Source: Desulfuromonadaceae bacterium
GTDB taxonomy: Bacteria > Desulfobacterota > Desulfuromonadia > Desulfuromonadales > Syntrophotaleaceae
DNA length: 58,742 nt
Direction: 5' to 3'
Assembly: GCA_007134025.1 (NCBI GenBank)
Contig: SLLR01000003.1
Location: 1 to 58,742 of the forward strand
This document shows, piece by piece, positions 45,851 through 53,504 of this stretch (positions within the stretch are counted from its first letter, which is position 1; each line of letters begins with the position of its first letter). Both the position numbers and the translations under genes were made by a program. The notes beneath the pieces are model-generated. The model worked only from the letters and a program-made list of their open reading frames with translations. It did not search any database and had not been told where the DNA came from.

Positions 45851-46214
45851 ATCCTCTTTTTTCTTTAGCTGCTGTTGGGGCCGGAGTGCCCGCGCTGAAT
45901 GTCTCCGGGTGCCCGCATGGCACCGTCACCCCGCTCATGAGCCAGGCCCACCGGTGCGGGGCAGGTGCGAGCCTCTTCTTTGATGGCGTCGTCAAAAGTC
46001 CTCCCTAGGGCGTTGCGGCGTTTTTTCAGGACCTCGACAGATCCTATGTATGCCTTCGCCCCTGAAAAATACCAAGCTTTTAAGGACCAAATTTTTGCTT
46101 AACCATCTTATGAGTTTTTGCGAAAGCATCTTCTTTGCAGCGACGAAATAGTTTTTTTCTTGAAGCATTCGGGCTTCAGGCAGAACGTACCGGGAAATTA
46201 TGGGAGGCTCTACA
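45851..46214 (+). repeat. Non-coding gap with degenerate REP-like palindromes
   Basis: 364 bases without a gene. TTTGATGGCGTCGTCAAA (about 45979-45996) has complementary ends. CGTTGCGGCG then TTTTTTCAGG (46011-46030) faces CCTGAAAAA (46060-46068), an inverted pair. Blocks like these recur between genes in Desulfuromonadales genomes as dispersed palindromic repeats, which is recollection rather than a search. The last 100 bases are AT-richer and include TTCTTTGCAGCG and the ribosome site for the next gene. Confidence 0.35.
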
Positions 46215-46925
46215 GTGGATGACCAGATAACACTTCTGAGAGAATTGCAGGACCTTGATCAAAAGCTCAACCGTATTGATCAGGATCAGCATAAACTTGA
46301 AGCCGAGCGCCGGGAGATTGACGCCGAGGTAATGCGGATTCGGGAGATGGTGGAGGCGCTGCAGAAGTCCATCACCGAACTGGAAGGGCAGCAGACCGAA
46401 TTGCGCCAAGCCCTTGACCGCGAACAGGCTAATGTGGTCAAGGCCGAACAACGCCTGCCGGAGATCAAGACCCAGAAGGAATATCTGGCAGTGCTCAAGG
46501 AGGTGGATACGGCCAAGAAACTGGTCAGAGATCTGGCGGAACAGTCCGCGCAGAAAAATGCTGAAATCCAGGGTCTTGAGCAAGAGGTGGAGGAAAAACA
46601 GCAGGCCATGGAGGCCCTGGAAAGCCAGAGCGCCGAACGTTGCCGGGAGATTGAGGAGGCTCTTAAGTCCTTTGAGGGATCCCGACAGAGCCTTTCCGAG
46701 CAGCGCCAGGCCCAGATTAAACCGCTTTCCAGAAATTTGCAGCGAAACTATCAGCTGCTCATGGAGCGACGAGGCGGCATTGCCGTCGTCGAGGCCCGCA
46801 ACGGCACCTGTCTTGGCTGCAACATGCACCTGCCGCCCCAGTTGTTCAACAGCCTGCTGTTGGCTCAGGACATTAAAACCTGTCCCCACTGTAACAGGCT
46901 GTTGTTCGTAGTCAGGGACGCCTGA
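46215..46925 (+). CDS. C4-type zinc-ribbon, coiled-coil protein (DUF164)
   Basis: 236 residues. Residues 1-175 are almost entirely predicted coiled coil (LRELQDLDQKLNRIDQDQHK onward). The C-terminus is a zinc ribbon: CLGCNMHLPPQ and CPHCNRLLFVV. Start choice: GTG at 46215 is seven bases after GGGAGG; the in-frame ATG at 46200 would put that site inside the gene. Function unknown; a nucleic-acid-binding role has been suggested from the ribbon and from its frequent position beside Nif3. Confidence 0.9.
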   Translation: MDDQITLLRELQDLDQKLNRIDQDQHKLEAERREIDAEVMRIREMVEALQKSITELEGQQTELRQALDREQANVVKAEQRLPEIKTQKEYLAVLKEVDTAKKLVRDLAEQSAQKNAEIQGLEQEVEEKQQAMEALESQSAERCREIEEALKSFEGSRQSLSEQRQAQIKPLSRNLQRNYQLLMERRGGIAVVEARNGTCLGCNMHLPPQLFNSLLLAQDIKTCPHCNRLLFVVRDA

Positions 46926-46990
46926 GCAGATTTCCACGTAACAGCCTGAACGGCCTTGCCCCTTTGAGGGAAGGCCGGAAAATCATGAGT

Positions 46991-47394
46991 GTGGTCGGAC
47001 AAGGACAGACGATCGCTGGTCCGCCGCTGCTTCGGCGATGGTGGGCGGGAGGAAAGTCCGGGCTCCGCAGGGCGGGATGGTTCCTAACGGGAACCGGGGG
47101 TGACCCCAGGGACAGTGCCACAGAAAGCAGACCGCCTGCCCGCGCTTCGGCGAGAGCAGGTAAGGGTGAAAGGGTGAGGTAAGAGCTCACCAGGCTCGGC
47201 GGTGACGTCGAGTGCTCGGTAAACCCCATCTGGAGCAAGGCCGAATAGGGGAGCGTTTGAGGACGGCCCGTCCGAAGCTCCCGGGTTGGCTGCTTGAGAC
47301 CGTCGGCAACGGCGGCCCTAGATGAATGATCGTCGCTTCGCTTCGGGTAACTGGGGTGGAGTACAGAACCCGGCTTATGGCCTTGTCCGGCCAC
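46991..47394 (+). ncRNA. rnpB: RNase P RNA, bacterial type A
   Basis: Catalytic RNA that cuts 5' leaders from tRNA precursors. The ends pair as P1: GTGG-CGGACAAGG at 46991 with CCTTGTCCG-CCAC ending 47394. Conserved core blocks are present: GAGGAAAGTCCGGGCTCC (CR-I), CAGGGTGCCAG-like CAGTGCCACAGAAA, AGGGTGAAAGGGTG, GGTAAACCCC, and near the 3' end GATGAATGATCG and ACAGAACCCGGCTTA. About 404 bases, normal for type A. Confidence 0.97.
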
Positions 47395-47405
47395 TTACTT
47401 TTGCC

Positions 47406-47433
47406 AACGGCAGGCCCTGCACTGCCGTTTTTC
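47406..47433 (+). terminator. Intrinsic terminator after rnpB
   Basis: ACGGCAG (47407-47413) pairs with CTGCCGT (47422-47428) and is followed by a T-tract. It lies about 12 bases after the mature RNase P RNA end. Confidence 0.8.
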
Positions 47434-47447
47434 TATTATGGTGTTCC

Positions 47448-48002
47448 ATGACCGCAGCTCTTACCAGTCAGTGGCAGGCCTGCCTGAAGTCCGTTGCCAC
47501 CGAATATGCCGCCCTGGACCGGGCGGAACAGGACTGGATTTCATCACAACTGGCCTGTATCGATCGTCTGCAGCGGCAACTGGATGCGTTGTTTCGACGG
47601 GGCAATGGTCCCGTTTACTGCAGAAACTGCCAGGGCGCCTGTTGCGATCGGGGCAAGAACCACTTTACCTTGGTCAACTTGTTGTCCTTTCTGAATACCG
47701 GGGAAGAGCCGCCCTTTGCCGACTTTTCCCGACCCTGCCCCTTTCTTGGTCCAGGCGGCTGCCGCCTTGCAGTCGAGCGTCGCCCTTTCACCTGTATCAC
47801 CTTCATTTGTGAGGGGATTCTTGATTCGTTGGGCGAGGCCGGATATGATGAATTCCGACAGCTTGAAGAGGAGCTTCGAAGCCGCTATCTGAAATTTGAC
47901 CGCCGCTACCTCGGTTCCAGCCTTCACGGCCTGCTGATTCGCAGCGCGTCGCTGGCCGGTCGCCCCTTTCTGAGACTTCCCTCAGCGCAACTCGACCGAT
48001 AA
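47448..48002 (+). CDS. YkgJ-like cysteine-cluster protein
   Basis: 184 residues from ATG 47448 (MTAALTSQWQACLKSVATEY). YCRNCQGACCDRG is the CxxCxxxCC signature of the YkgJ/UPF0153 family, followed by CPFLGPGGCRLAVERRPFTC with further ligand cysteines, predicted to bind Zn2+ or Fe2+. Molecular function unknown. The ribosome site is weak, and the ATG is only 15 bases after the rnpB terminator, so read-through may matter. An open frame extends upstream to 47322 inside rnpB and is rejected. LOG gene follows by 9 bases. Confidence 0.85.
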   Translation: MTAALTSQWQACLKSVATEYAALDRAEQDWISSQLACIDRLQRQLDALFRRGNGPVYCRNCQGACCDRGKNHFTLVNLLSFLNTGEEPPFADFSRPCPFLGPGGCRLAVERRPFTCITFICEGILDSLGEAGYDEFRQLEEELRSRYLKFDRRYLGSSLHGLLIRSASLAGRPFLRLPSAQLDR

Positions 48003-48011
48003 GGACGTTTC

Positions 48012-49040
48012 ATGGACATCCATTACGGCCGCCAAAACGGCCACATTGACGAACTGCTTGATGACCTTATGCTCCATACTGATGTCCATCACCCTGAAAT
48101 GATTCGGGAAATGCTTATCAGTGTGCTGAAGGCGGGCCGCGAAAGCGATTACCTGGCGGATCTGAAACTGATGCGCACCACCATGAAGGAGATGCGCTAT
48201 ACCAACAAGGTGTTCGGCCCCTATCGGCAACGAAAAAAAGTCACCATTTTCGGTTCGGCGCGCACTGGACCCGACGACCCCATGTACACCAAATGCGTGA
48301 AATTCAGCAAGATGCTGGTGGAGCGTGGCTACATGGTGATCACCGGCGGTGGTGGCGGTATCATGCAAGCCGGCAATCAGGGCGCCGGACCGGAAAATTC
48401 CTTTGCGGTCAATATTCGCCTGCCCTTCGAGCAGGAGACCAACCCGGTCATGTCCACCAGTCAAAACGTCATCACCTACAAGTATTTTTTCAACCGCAAG
48501 GTGGCTTTTCTCAAGGAAGCCGCAGCGGTCGCCCTGTTTCCCGGCGGCTTTGGCACTCTTGACGAGGCCATGGAGACCCTGACCCTGACCCAGACCGGCA
48601 AGAACCCGCCGATTCCCCTGGTCCTGATCGACGACGAAGAGGGTGGTTACTGGGAGAAGCTGCTTCAATTTATCAAGGATCCCCTGCTCAAGCGGGGCCT
48701 GGTCTCCGGGGAAGACTTCAGTCTTTTCACCATCACCCGTTGCGTGGAAGAGGCGGTGAGGGTGATTGACGAGTTCTATCGTGTCTACCACTCCATGCGG
48801 TTTGTCGGCAACACCCTGGTGATCCGCCTTCTAAAAGAGCTCAACGACGAGCAACTGGAACTTCTTGAAGGGCAGTTTCCCGAGATCCGGGTCGCTGGAA
48901 GCCGGCTGCAGATCTCCGGACCTCTGCCCCAGGAGAAGGATCAGCCTGACCTGCTGCCCCTGCCGCGGCTGACCTTCGAGTTCGATCGGCGCAGTTACGG
49001 ACTGCTCAACGCCTTTATCCGTCAGATCAACAGTTTCTAG
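48012..49040 (+). CDS. LOG-family (lysine decarboxylase-like) nucleotide-binding protein
   Basis: 342 residues. Central Rossmann-like domain with GGGGGIMQAGNQGAG and PGGFGTLDEAMETLT, the two signatures of cytokinin-riboside phosphoribohydrolase (LOG) and related nucleotide monophosphate N-glycosidases; VTIFGSARTGPDDP starts the fold near residue 77. The ~75-residue N-terminal helical extension and ~90-residue C-terminal part exceed ordinary LOG proteins. A PpnN-like nucleotide-salvage role is possible but not shown. AAGGAC precedes the ATG. Nudix gene follows by 10 bases. Confidence 0.85.
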   Translation: MDIHYGRQNGHIDELLDDLMLHTDVHHPEMIREMLISVLKAGRESDYLADLKLMRTTMKEMRYTNKVFGPYRQRKKVTIFGSARTGPDDPMYTKCVKFSKMLVERGYMVITGGGGGIMQAGNQGAGPENSFAVNIRLPFEQETNPVMSTSQNVITYKYFFNRKVAFLKEAAAVALFPGGFGTLDEAMETLTLTQTGKNPPIPLVLIDDEEGGYWEKLLQFIKDPLLKRGLVSGEDFSLFTITRCVEEAVRVIDEFYRVYHSMRFVGNTLVIRLLKELNDEQLELLEGQFPEIRVAGSRLQISGPLPQEKDQPDLLPLPRLTFEFDRRSYGLLNAFIRQINSF

Positions 49041-49050
49041 GAGTTTGCTT

Positions 49051-49548
49051 ATGATCAAGAATTCGCATTGTTCCTTCTGCGGTCACCCTTTTTCTCCGAA
49101 TCAGCCCTGGCCCCGTACCTGCGCTAACTGTGGAAACATGAGTTTTGTCAACCCCCTGCCGGTGGTGGTCATGTTGGTGCCCGTCGACTCGGGTCTGCTT
49201 CTGATTCGGCGGGGAATCGCCCCGGGTCGTGGCAAGTGGGCGTTTCCCGGCGGGTTCATCGACCTCGGCGAAACCTGGCAGGAGGCCGGGGCCCGGGAGG
49301 TGCGCGAGGAGACCCATCTGCAGATCGATCCCGGCGAGATCCGCGAATTTCAGGTGCGTAGCGCCCCGGACGGAACCCTGCTCATCTTCGGACTGGCTCG
49401 GCCGCGCAGCGCAGAGCTGCTGCCGCCCTTCTGCGCCACGGCGGAAACCACTGAACGGGTCGTACGCCGGGAGCTGCGAGATATGGCTTTTGAACTTCAC
49501 CGGCTGGCGGGTGAAGCTTTTTTCAATGGCCGTTGCTACCTGCCGTGA
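49051..49548 (+). CDS. Nudix hydrolase with N-terminal zinc ribbon
   Basis: 165 residues. CSFCG....TCANCG at residues 7-31 is a zinc ribbon, as in NudC-type and related Nudix enzymes. The Nudix box is GGFIDLGETWQEAGAREVRE followed by ETHL; it fits GX5EX7REUXEE, but the terminal Gly is His. Substrate unknown; NAD- or ADP-ribose-type dinucleotides are common for this build. The ATG at 49051 follows AGGAG. Probably cotranscribed with the LOG gene, hinting at a shared nucleotide-cleaning role. Confidence 0.9.
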   Translation: MIKNSHCSFCGHPFSPNQPWPRTCANCGNMSFVNPLPVVVMLVPVDSGLLLIRRGIAPGRGKWAFPGGFIDLGETWQEAGAREVREETHLQIDPGEIREFQVRSAPDGTLLIFGLARPRSAELLPPFCATAETTERVVRRELRDMAFELHRLAGEAFFNGRCYLP

Positions 49549-49631
49549 GCGAAAGCGTGGCCCGGGGACGTCTTGCGATTTTTTGCCGGGGTGTTTGAGC
49601 GCCCGGAATTTCAACAGACAGGAGCTGAAGA

Positions 49632-50108
49632 ATGCGGCTGCTTCTCAATACCTGCGCGGAGATTGAAGGGGTTATTGGCGAAATTTACCGATATTTTGCC
49701 GATCAGGTGGTCTGTCCGGAGAGACTTCGTGATATCTGGTTAAAAATGGCAAGTGACGAAGACCGGCACGCCCGGGACATTCGGTTTTTTGCCCGTGTCA
49801 ACTTGGATAAGGAGTTGGCCCTGGAAAAGCTCTCCCGAGTGCAGGCCGATCAATACCTGAGCCGGGTTCGCTCCATCCTTGCGGGTATTAAAATCTCGGA
49901 AATCAAAGAAGGCGAGGCGCTGAGAGTTTCGAAAAAGCTGGAACAGGATCTGCTGGATGTGCATTTGACCCTTGCCGTCGAGATCCTTGACGAGAAAACA
50001 TCCCGCATGTTTTCCTGCATCGTACAGAACGAAAAGGAACATCTGGCCGAGATCGAGAGCTATGTGCGCTCGACCGAGGACGCCGGTGGCAAGACCTTCG
50101 ATTCCTAG
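49632..50108 (+). CDS. Ferritin-like (rubrerythrin-type fold) protein
   Basis: 158 residues, all helical. Carboxylate/His motifs EIEGVIGEIYRYFA, SDEDRHARDIRFF, LDVHLTLAVEILDEKT and NEKEHLAEIESY are spaced like the four helices of a ferritin-like diiron bundle. There is no rubredoxin domain, so it is not a classic rubrerythrin. A role in oxidative stress or iron handling is suggested by fold alone. CAGGAG precedes the ATG. Very strong terminator follows. Confidence 0.8.
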   Translation: MRLLLNTCAEIEGVIGEIYRYFADQVVCPERLRDIWLKMASDEDRHARDIRFFARVNLDKELALEKLSRVQADQYLSRVRSILAGIKISEIKEGEALRVSKKLEQDLLDVHLTLAVEILDEKTSRMFSCIVQNEKEHLAEIESYVRSTEDAGGKTFDS

Positions 50109-50162
50109 TTTCTTGACAAACCCGGCAAACCTGTGAGGATAGTGCATCTCTGGCAACAACAT

Positions 50163-50203
50163 AGGCCGGGCTGTCGCATGGATGGCGACAGCCCGGCCTT
50201 TGT
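50163..50203 (+). terminator. Strong intrinsic terminator after the ferritin-like gene
   Basis: AGGCCGGGCTGTCGC (50163-50177) pairs perfectly with GCGACAGCCCGGCCT (50185-50199), a 15-pair stem with a seven-base loop, followed by TTTGTTGTT. It also lies just past the end of the convergent DUF4870 gene and may serve both. Confidence 0.9.
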
Positions 50204-50246
50204 TGTTGCTTCGAATGGTTTTCCGTTCACCCGACGAGGTCGAGGG

Positions 50247-50636
50247 TTATTTCACCAGGCGAAGAATGAAGGGCGCCTTGAATACCTTGCCTTCTGAGAC
50301 CTTGATGGCGCCAAGAATGCAGACCACTGTGTTGCCGACCCAGGCGGCGAAGATGACCAGAAAGCCGATAAGAATAATGCTGAGAATGGTGCCGGCGATG
50401 GTCGCGAAAATAACCGTGATGGAGAGGTTCAGGGCCTCCTTGGCCTGATCAGCCAAGTACGGGTTGTCTTTTTTTACCAGGTAAAAGATCAGCCCGGGCA
50501 GGAAACCGAAAAAGATCGTGCCGATCCAGATCAGCAGAGCCAGGTTGCGGGAATCCTGATCGACGACGGGGCCGGCGGTGGCAGTTGCTTCGGTTTCGGT
50601 GGTTTGTTGGGTGGACGTGGTCTGTTCGTTTTCCAT
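50247..50636 (-). CDS. DUF4870 (Tic20-like) membrane protein
   Basis: 129 residues from ATG 50636, with GGAAGGAA upstream. A Thr/Glu-rich N-terminus of about 30 residues, then three hydrophobic segments (LALLIWIGTIFFGFLPGLIF, ITVIFATIAGTILSIILIGF, FAAWVGNTVVCILGAI) with YLVKKDNPYLADQAKEALN between the first two, which is the DUF4870 pattern. Function unknown. Divergent from the S1 gene. Confidence 0.85.
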   Translation of the reverse strand: MENEQTTSTQQTTETEATATAGPVVDQDSRNLALLIWIGTIFFGFLPGLIFYLVKKDNPYLADQAKEALNLSITVIFATIAGTILSIILIGFLVIFAAWVGNTVVCILGAIKVSEGKVFKAPFILRLVK

Positions 50637-50846
50637 AACGGTTCCTTCCTGAAAAAGAATAATGGGGGCAAAAGCCTTGCTCCGAATGTTTTCAAGTAAC
50701 ACGCACGGGGTTTCCCGGAAACCTGTTCAATAAGGCCTTATTAGATATATGCCAGAAGGTGGTTCGAAAGGCAACAGGCAAGCCATCATTCGCTTCAATT
50801 CTTTTTGATTATTTTATTCGGGCCGGGTGTCTTTTCCCGGTACAAC

Positions 50847-50877
50847 TTGCTCCAGAGGCCCGAATGGGCTATATAAT
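50847..50877 (+). promoter_or_regulatory. Promoter of the S1-domain gene
   Basis: TTGCTC (50847-50852), a 17-base spacer, then TATATAAT (50870-50877). It lies about 63 bases upstream of the ATG at 50940, in the 303-base divergent gap with the DUF4870 gene. AT-rich sequence around 50740-50820 may hold the opposing promoter; nothing else in the gap is clear. Confidence 0.55.
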
Positions 50878-50939
50878 TTGACCACAAACAGATAGAACTT
50901 CTGGTTATTGAGACACCAGCTTACCCGAAAGAGGATGTC

Positions 50940-52166
50940 ATGGATGCAGATAAGGAATTAAACGATCATATCATCCCGGATCCGGAGAGCGAAGAGAGCT
51001 TTGCCGAACTGCTTGAGGAGAGTCTGATCGGCACGGTTGAGCTTTCCCCCGGACAGCAGGTCGAGGCCACTGTGCTGCAGATCGGCAGACAGTGCGTTTT
51101 TCTCGATGTCGGTCAAAAGGGCGAAGGGATACTTGATCTCCGCGAAGTGCAGGACGAGGAGGGCCATCTGACGCTGGCTGTTGGAGATCGCATCAAGGCC
51201 TATTTTGTTTCCCGCGCCGGCGGCGAGTTGCGTTTTACCACCCGAATTGCCGCCGGAATGGCCGGGGCGGCCCAGATCGAAGAAGCCTGGCGCAGCGGGA
51301 TTCCGGTGGAAGGTCACCTGGAAAAAGAAATCAAGGGCGGCTACGAGGTTCGTCTGGCCGGGGGAGTACGGGCCTTCTGCCCCTTTTCCCAACTCGGCCT
51401 CGGTCGCCAGGCCACGGCGGAAAATCCTGTTGGAACCAGCCGTGCTTTCCGTATCACCCGGTTCGGCGAGCAAGGTCGCAACGTGGTTGTCTCCCACCGG
51501 GCGCTGCTTGAGGAGGAGAGGGCCCGGCAACGGGAGACACTGAAGGAGACCCTGAAAGAAGGCATGGTGGTTAAGGGCGTGGTGACGGCCCTGCGGGACT
51601 TCGGCGCTTTTGTCGATATTGGTGGTATCGAAGGCCTGTTACCCATTTCCGAGGTCGGCTATGGCCGGGTCGAGGATATCGGCCAGGTGTTGCAACTGGG
51701 TCAGGAACTGGAGGTTGCGGTCAAGAAGCTCGACTGGGAGGCGGATCGGTTCAGCTTTTCGCTGCGGGAGACCCTCGCCGATCCGTGGTCCAAGGTCGGC
51801 TCCATCTATGTGGAAGGCGGCAGCTACCCGGGCACCGTGGTGCGGGTGGCTCAGTTCGGCGCCTTCGTCACCCTGGAAGACGGCATCGACGGACTGCTGC
51901 ATATCTCCCGCCTGGGGGGCGGACGACGTTTGAAGCACGCCCAGGAGGCGGTCCATACCGGTCAGGTTTTGACCGTGACCATCGAAAAAATAGATCATCA
52001 GCAACGGCGCATCTCTCTGCTGCCGGTAGCCGGTGCGAGGCAGGAGGTCGGCGAAGTCGATGCCGCTCCCGGCCGAAGCTCTTACCAGGACACACCGGCC
52101 AGCGGCTCCATGGGAACACTCGGCGATATGCTCAAAGCGCAGCTGGAAAAAAAGAAAAAGCGCTGA
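50940..52166 (+). CDS. S1 RNA-binding domain protein (short RpsA-like)
   Basis: 408 residues with an acidic head and four S1-type beta-barrels. S1-1 is at about 37-108 (GQQVEATVLQIGRQCVFLDV). A divergent S1-2 is at about 118-188 (VEGHLEKEIKGGYEVRLAGG). S1-3 is at about 207-275 (GMVVKGVVTALRDFGAFVDI) and S1-4 at about 290-362 (YPGTVVRVAQFGAFVTLEDG). Basic tail LEKKKKR. Shorter than ribosomal S1; likely a translation- or RNA-handling accessory protein. GAGGATG is just before the ATG; own promoter visible. rsgA, a 30S assembly GTPase, follows, supporting a ribosome-related context. Confidence 0.85.
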   Translation: MDADKELNDHIIPDPESEESFAELLEESLIGTVELSPGQQVEATVLQIGRQCVFLDVGQKGEGILDLREVQDEEGHLTLAVGDRIKAYFVSRAGGELRFTTRIAAGMAGAAQIEEAWRSGIPVEGHLEKEIKGGYEVRLAGGVRAFCPFSQLGLGRQATAENPVGTSRAFRITRFGEQGRNVVVSHRALLEEERARQRETLKETLKEGMVVKGVVTALRDFGAFVDIGGIEGLLPISEVGYGRVEDIGQVLQLGQELEVAVKKLDWEADRFSFSLRETLADPWSKVGSIYVEGGSYPGTVVRVAQFGAFVTLEDGIDGLLHISRLGGGRRLKHAQEAVHTGQVLTVTIEKIDHQQRRISLLPVAGARQEVGEVDAAPGRSSYQDTPASGSMGTLGDMLKAQLEKKKKR

Positions 52167-52236
52167 GGCAAAGCAATGGCAAGTAAGGGCCATGCCCTGG
52201 TGAAGCGCGTCCGGTACATGGCCGAGGACAAACCTA

Positions 52237-53190
52237 TTGGGAAAATCAAACAAAGCCGCCGGTCGTGGCAATACTTTTCGGGAGGAAGCAACAGTACCTC
52301 GTAAGGGAGTGATTGTTGCGCATCTCGGAGTGGCCGTAGAGGTCCGTTTTGCTGACGGCGAGCGGCATCCGGTGCGGGTTAAGCGAAGCTCCGGCCATGT
52401 GGTCGGGGATGCGGTTCTGGTTCGCGGTGAGGTGCTGGAACGCCTGCCCCGCAGCACCGAATTGCGCCGTCGTGATGGTCGTGGGGCGCTGCATCTGGTC
52501 GGCGCCAACCTTCATGTGCTCGGCGTGGTGGTGGCTCCTCAACCTCCTTCTCCTCGAGGATTTGTCGACCGTGCCATCGTAGCCGCTCGGGCTGCGGGAT
52601 TGCGGCCTCTGATCATCGTCAATAAGGCCGATCTCGATGGGGCCGGGGACCTGGAGCGTCACATGCGGGGTCTCTATGGCGCGTCCGTGCCGGTATTTCT
52701 GCTCAGCGCCAAGGCGGCTACGGGTCTCGATTCGTTGCGCCGGTTTATGGCTGAAGGTCATCGCGGAGCCTTCATCGGCACCACCGGGGTCGGCAAAAGC
52801 TCCCTGCTCAACACTCTCTGCCCCGATCTCGATCTGACCGTCGGTGAACTGTGCGAGTCTCGTGGGGTGGGCCGTCATACCACCACAGTATCGACCCTGC
52901 ACAGACTGGCCGACGGTGGCGAACTCATCGATACTCCCGGTTTTCGTGACTTCGGCCTGGTCGACATCGTCGTCGACGAGCTGATCGTCCATTTCCCCGG
53001 CTTTGAACAGGCGATGATGGTCCGTTGCCGGTTCCGCGATTGTCGACATCGGGCCGAACCCGGCTGTGCCGTCACCACCCTGGTGAACACAGGCGCCCTG
53101 GACGAAGAGCGTTACCAGGCTTATCTCGAGCTGCTGTCCGAGGTCGAGGCGGCGCAGGATGAGGCGCGGCGCAGGGAGTGGAAGGGCTGA
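52237..53190 (+). CDS. rsgA: Ribosome small-subunit biogenesis GTPase RsgA
   Basis: Circularly permuted GTPase that checks late 30S assembly. It has 317 residues. An OB-fold head is followed by G4 VNKAD, G5 LSAK, G1 GTTGVGKSSLLN, G2 GVGRHTTT, G3 DTPG and a C-terminal zinc motif CRFRDCRHRAEPGC. Start uncertain: TTG at 52237 with GAGG eleven bases upstream is used; ATG codons just upstream (52176, 52218) are out of frame. The extra head beyond typical RsgA is short. Follows the S1 gene by 70 bases. Confidence 0.93.
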   Translation: MGKSNKAAGRGNTFREEATVPRKGVIVAHLGVAVEVRFADGERHPVRVKRSSGHVVGDAVLVRGEVLERLPRSTELRRRDGRGALHLVGANLHVLGVVVAPQPPSPRGFVDRAIVAARAAGLRPLIIVNKADLDGAGDLERHMRGLYGASVPVFLLSAKAATGLDSLRRFMAEGHRGAFIGTTGVGKSSLLNTLCPDLDLTVGELCESRGVGRHTTTVSTLHRLADGGELIDTPGFRDFGLVDIVVDELIVHFPGFEQAMMVRCRFRDCRHRAEPGCAVTTLVNTGALDEERYQAYLELLSEVEAAQDEARRREWKG

Positions 53191-53504
53191 GGCGGGGTTC
53201 CGTAGCGGCCGTCTGATACTTTCCTGATCAATTCAGCAAACGGATCGCCGCCAGTCCCGCTCTTCGGTGTTCTGCGTAACCATTGGCGGAATTACCATAA
53301 TCCAAAAGATTAGAAGTGCCATCCTGAACAGAATAGTTCCCCCCAAGACTGCCCTTCCCAAAAAAATTTTCTCTTCAGCGGGTTCCATTTTCCACCGAAG
53401 CTGACAGAATGGTTGTAGTCGGCTTCCTGAGCGGACCTCTGTCCGACTGCGAACCCGGATGCACTGTGTCTTACTCACTTGGAAAGCGATACAAGGAGTA
53501 GCCC
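53191..53504 (+). other. Gene-poor gap before the sugar-phosphate genes
   Basis: 314 bases. CGGAC-CTCT-GTCCG (about 53433-53446) is a small hairpin. On the minus strand an open frame (53478-53233) contains a 51-residue piece starting MEPAEEKIFLGRAVLGGTIL with one hydrophobic stretch; it has only a fair ribosome site (GGTGG) and no known family, so it is not called as a gene. AAGGAG at 53494-53499 serves the next gene. No clear promoter seen. Confidence 0.35.

Noticed and set aside
47322-47447. Upstream extension of the YkgJ-like protein
   Set aside because: It lies within the 3' part of rnpB and its terminator.
53233-53478. Minus-strand 81-codon frame with a hydrophobic segment
   Set aside because: No family resemblance, weak ribosome site and no neighbour support. 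Kept as a note in the gap entry rather than called as a gene.
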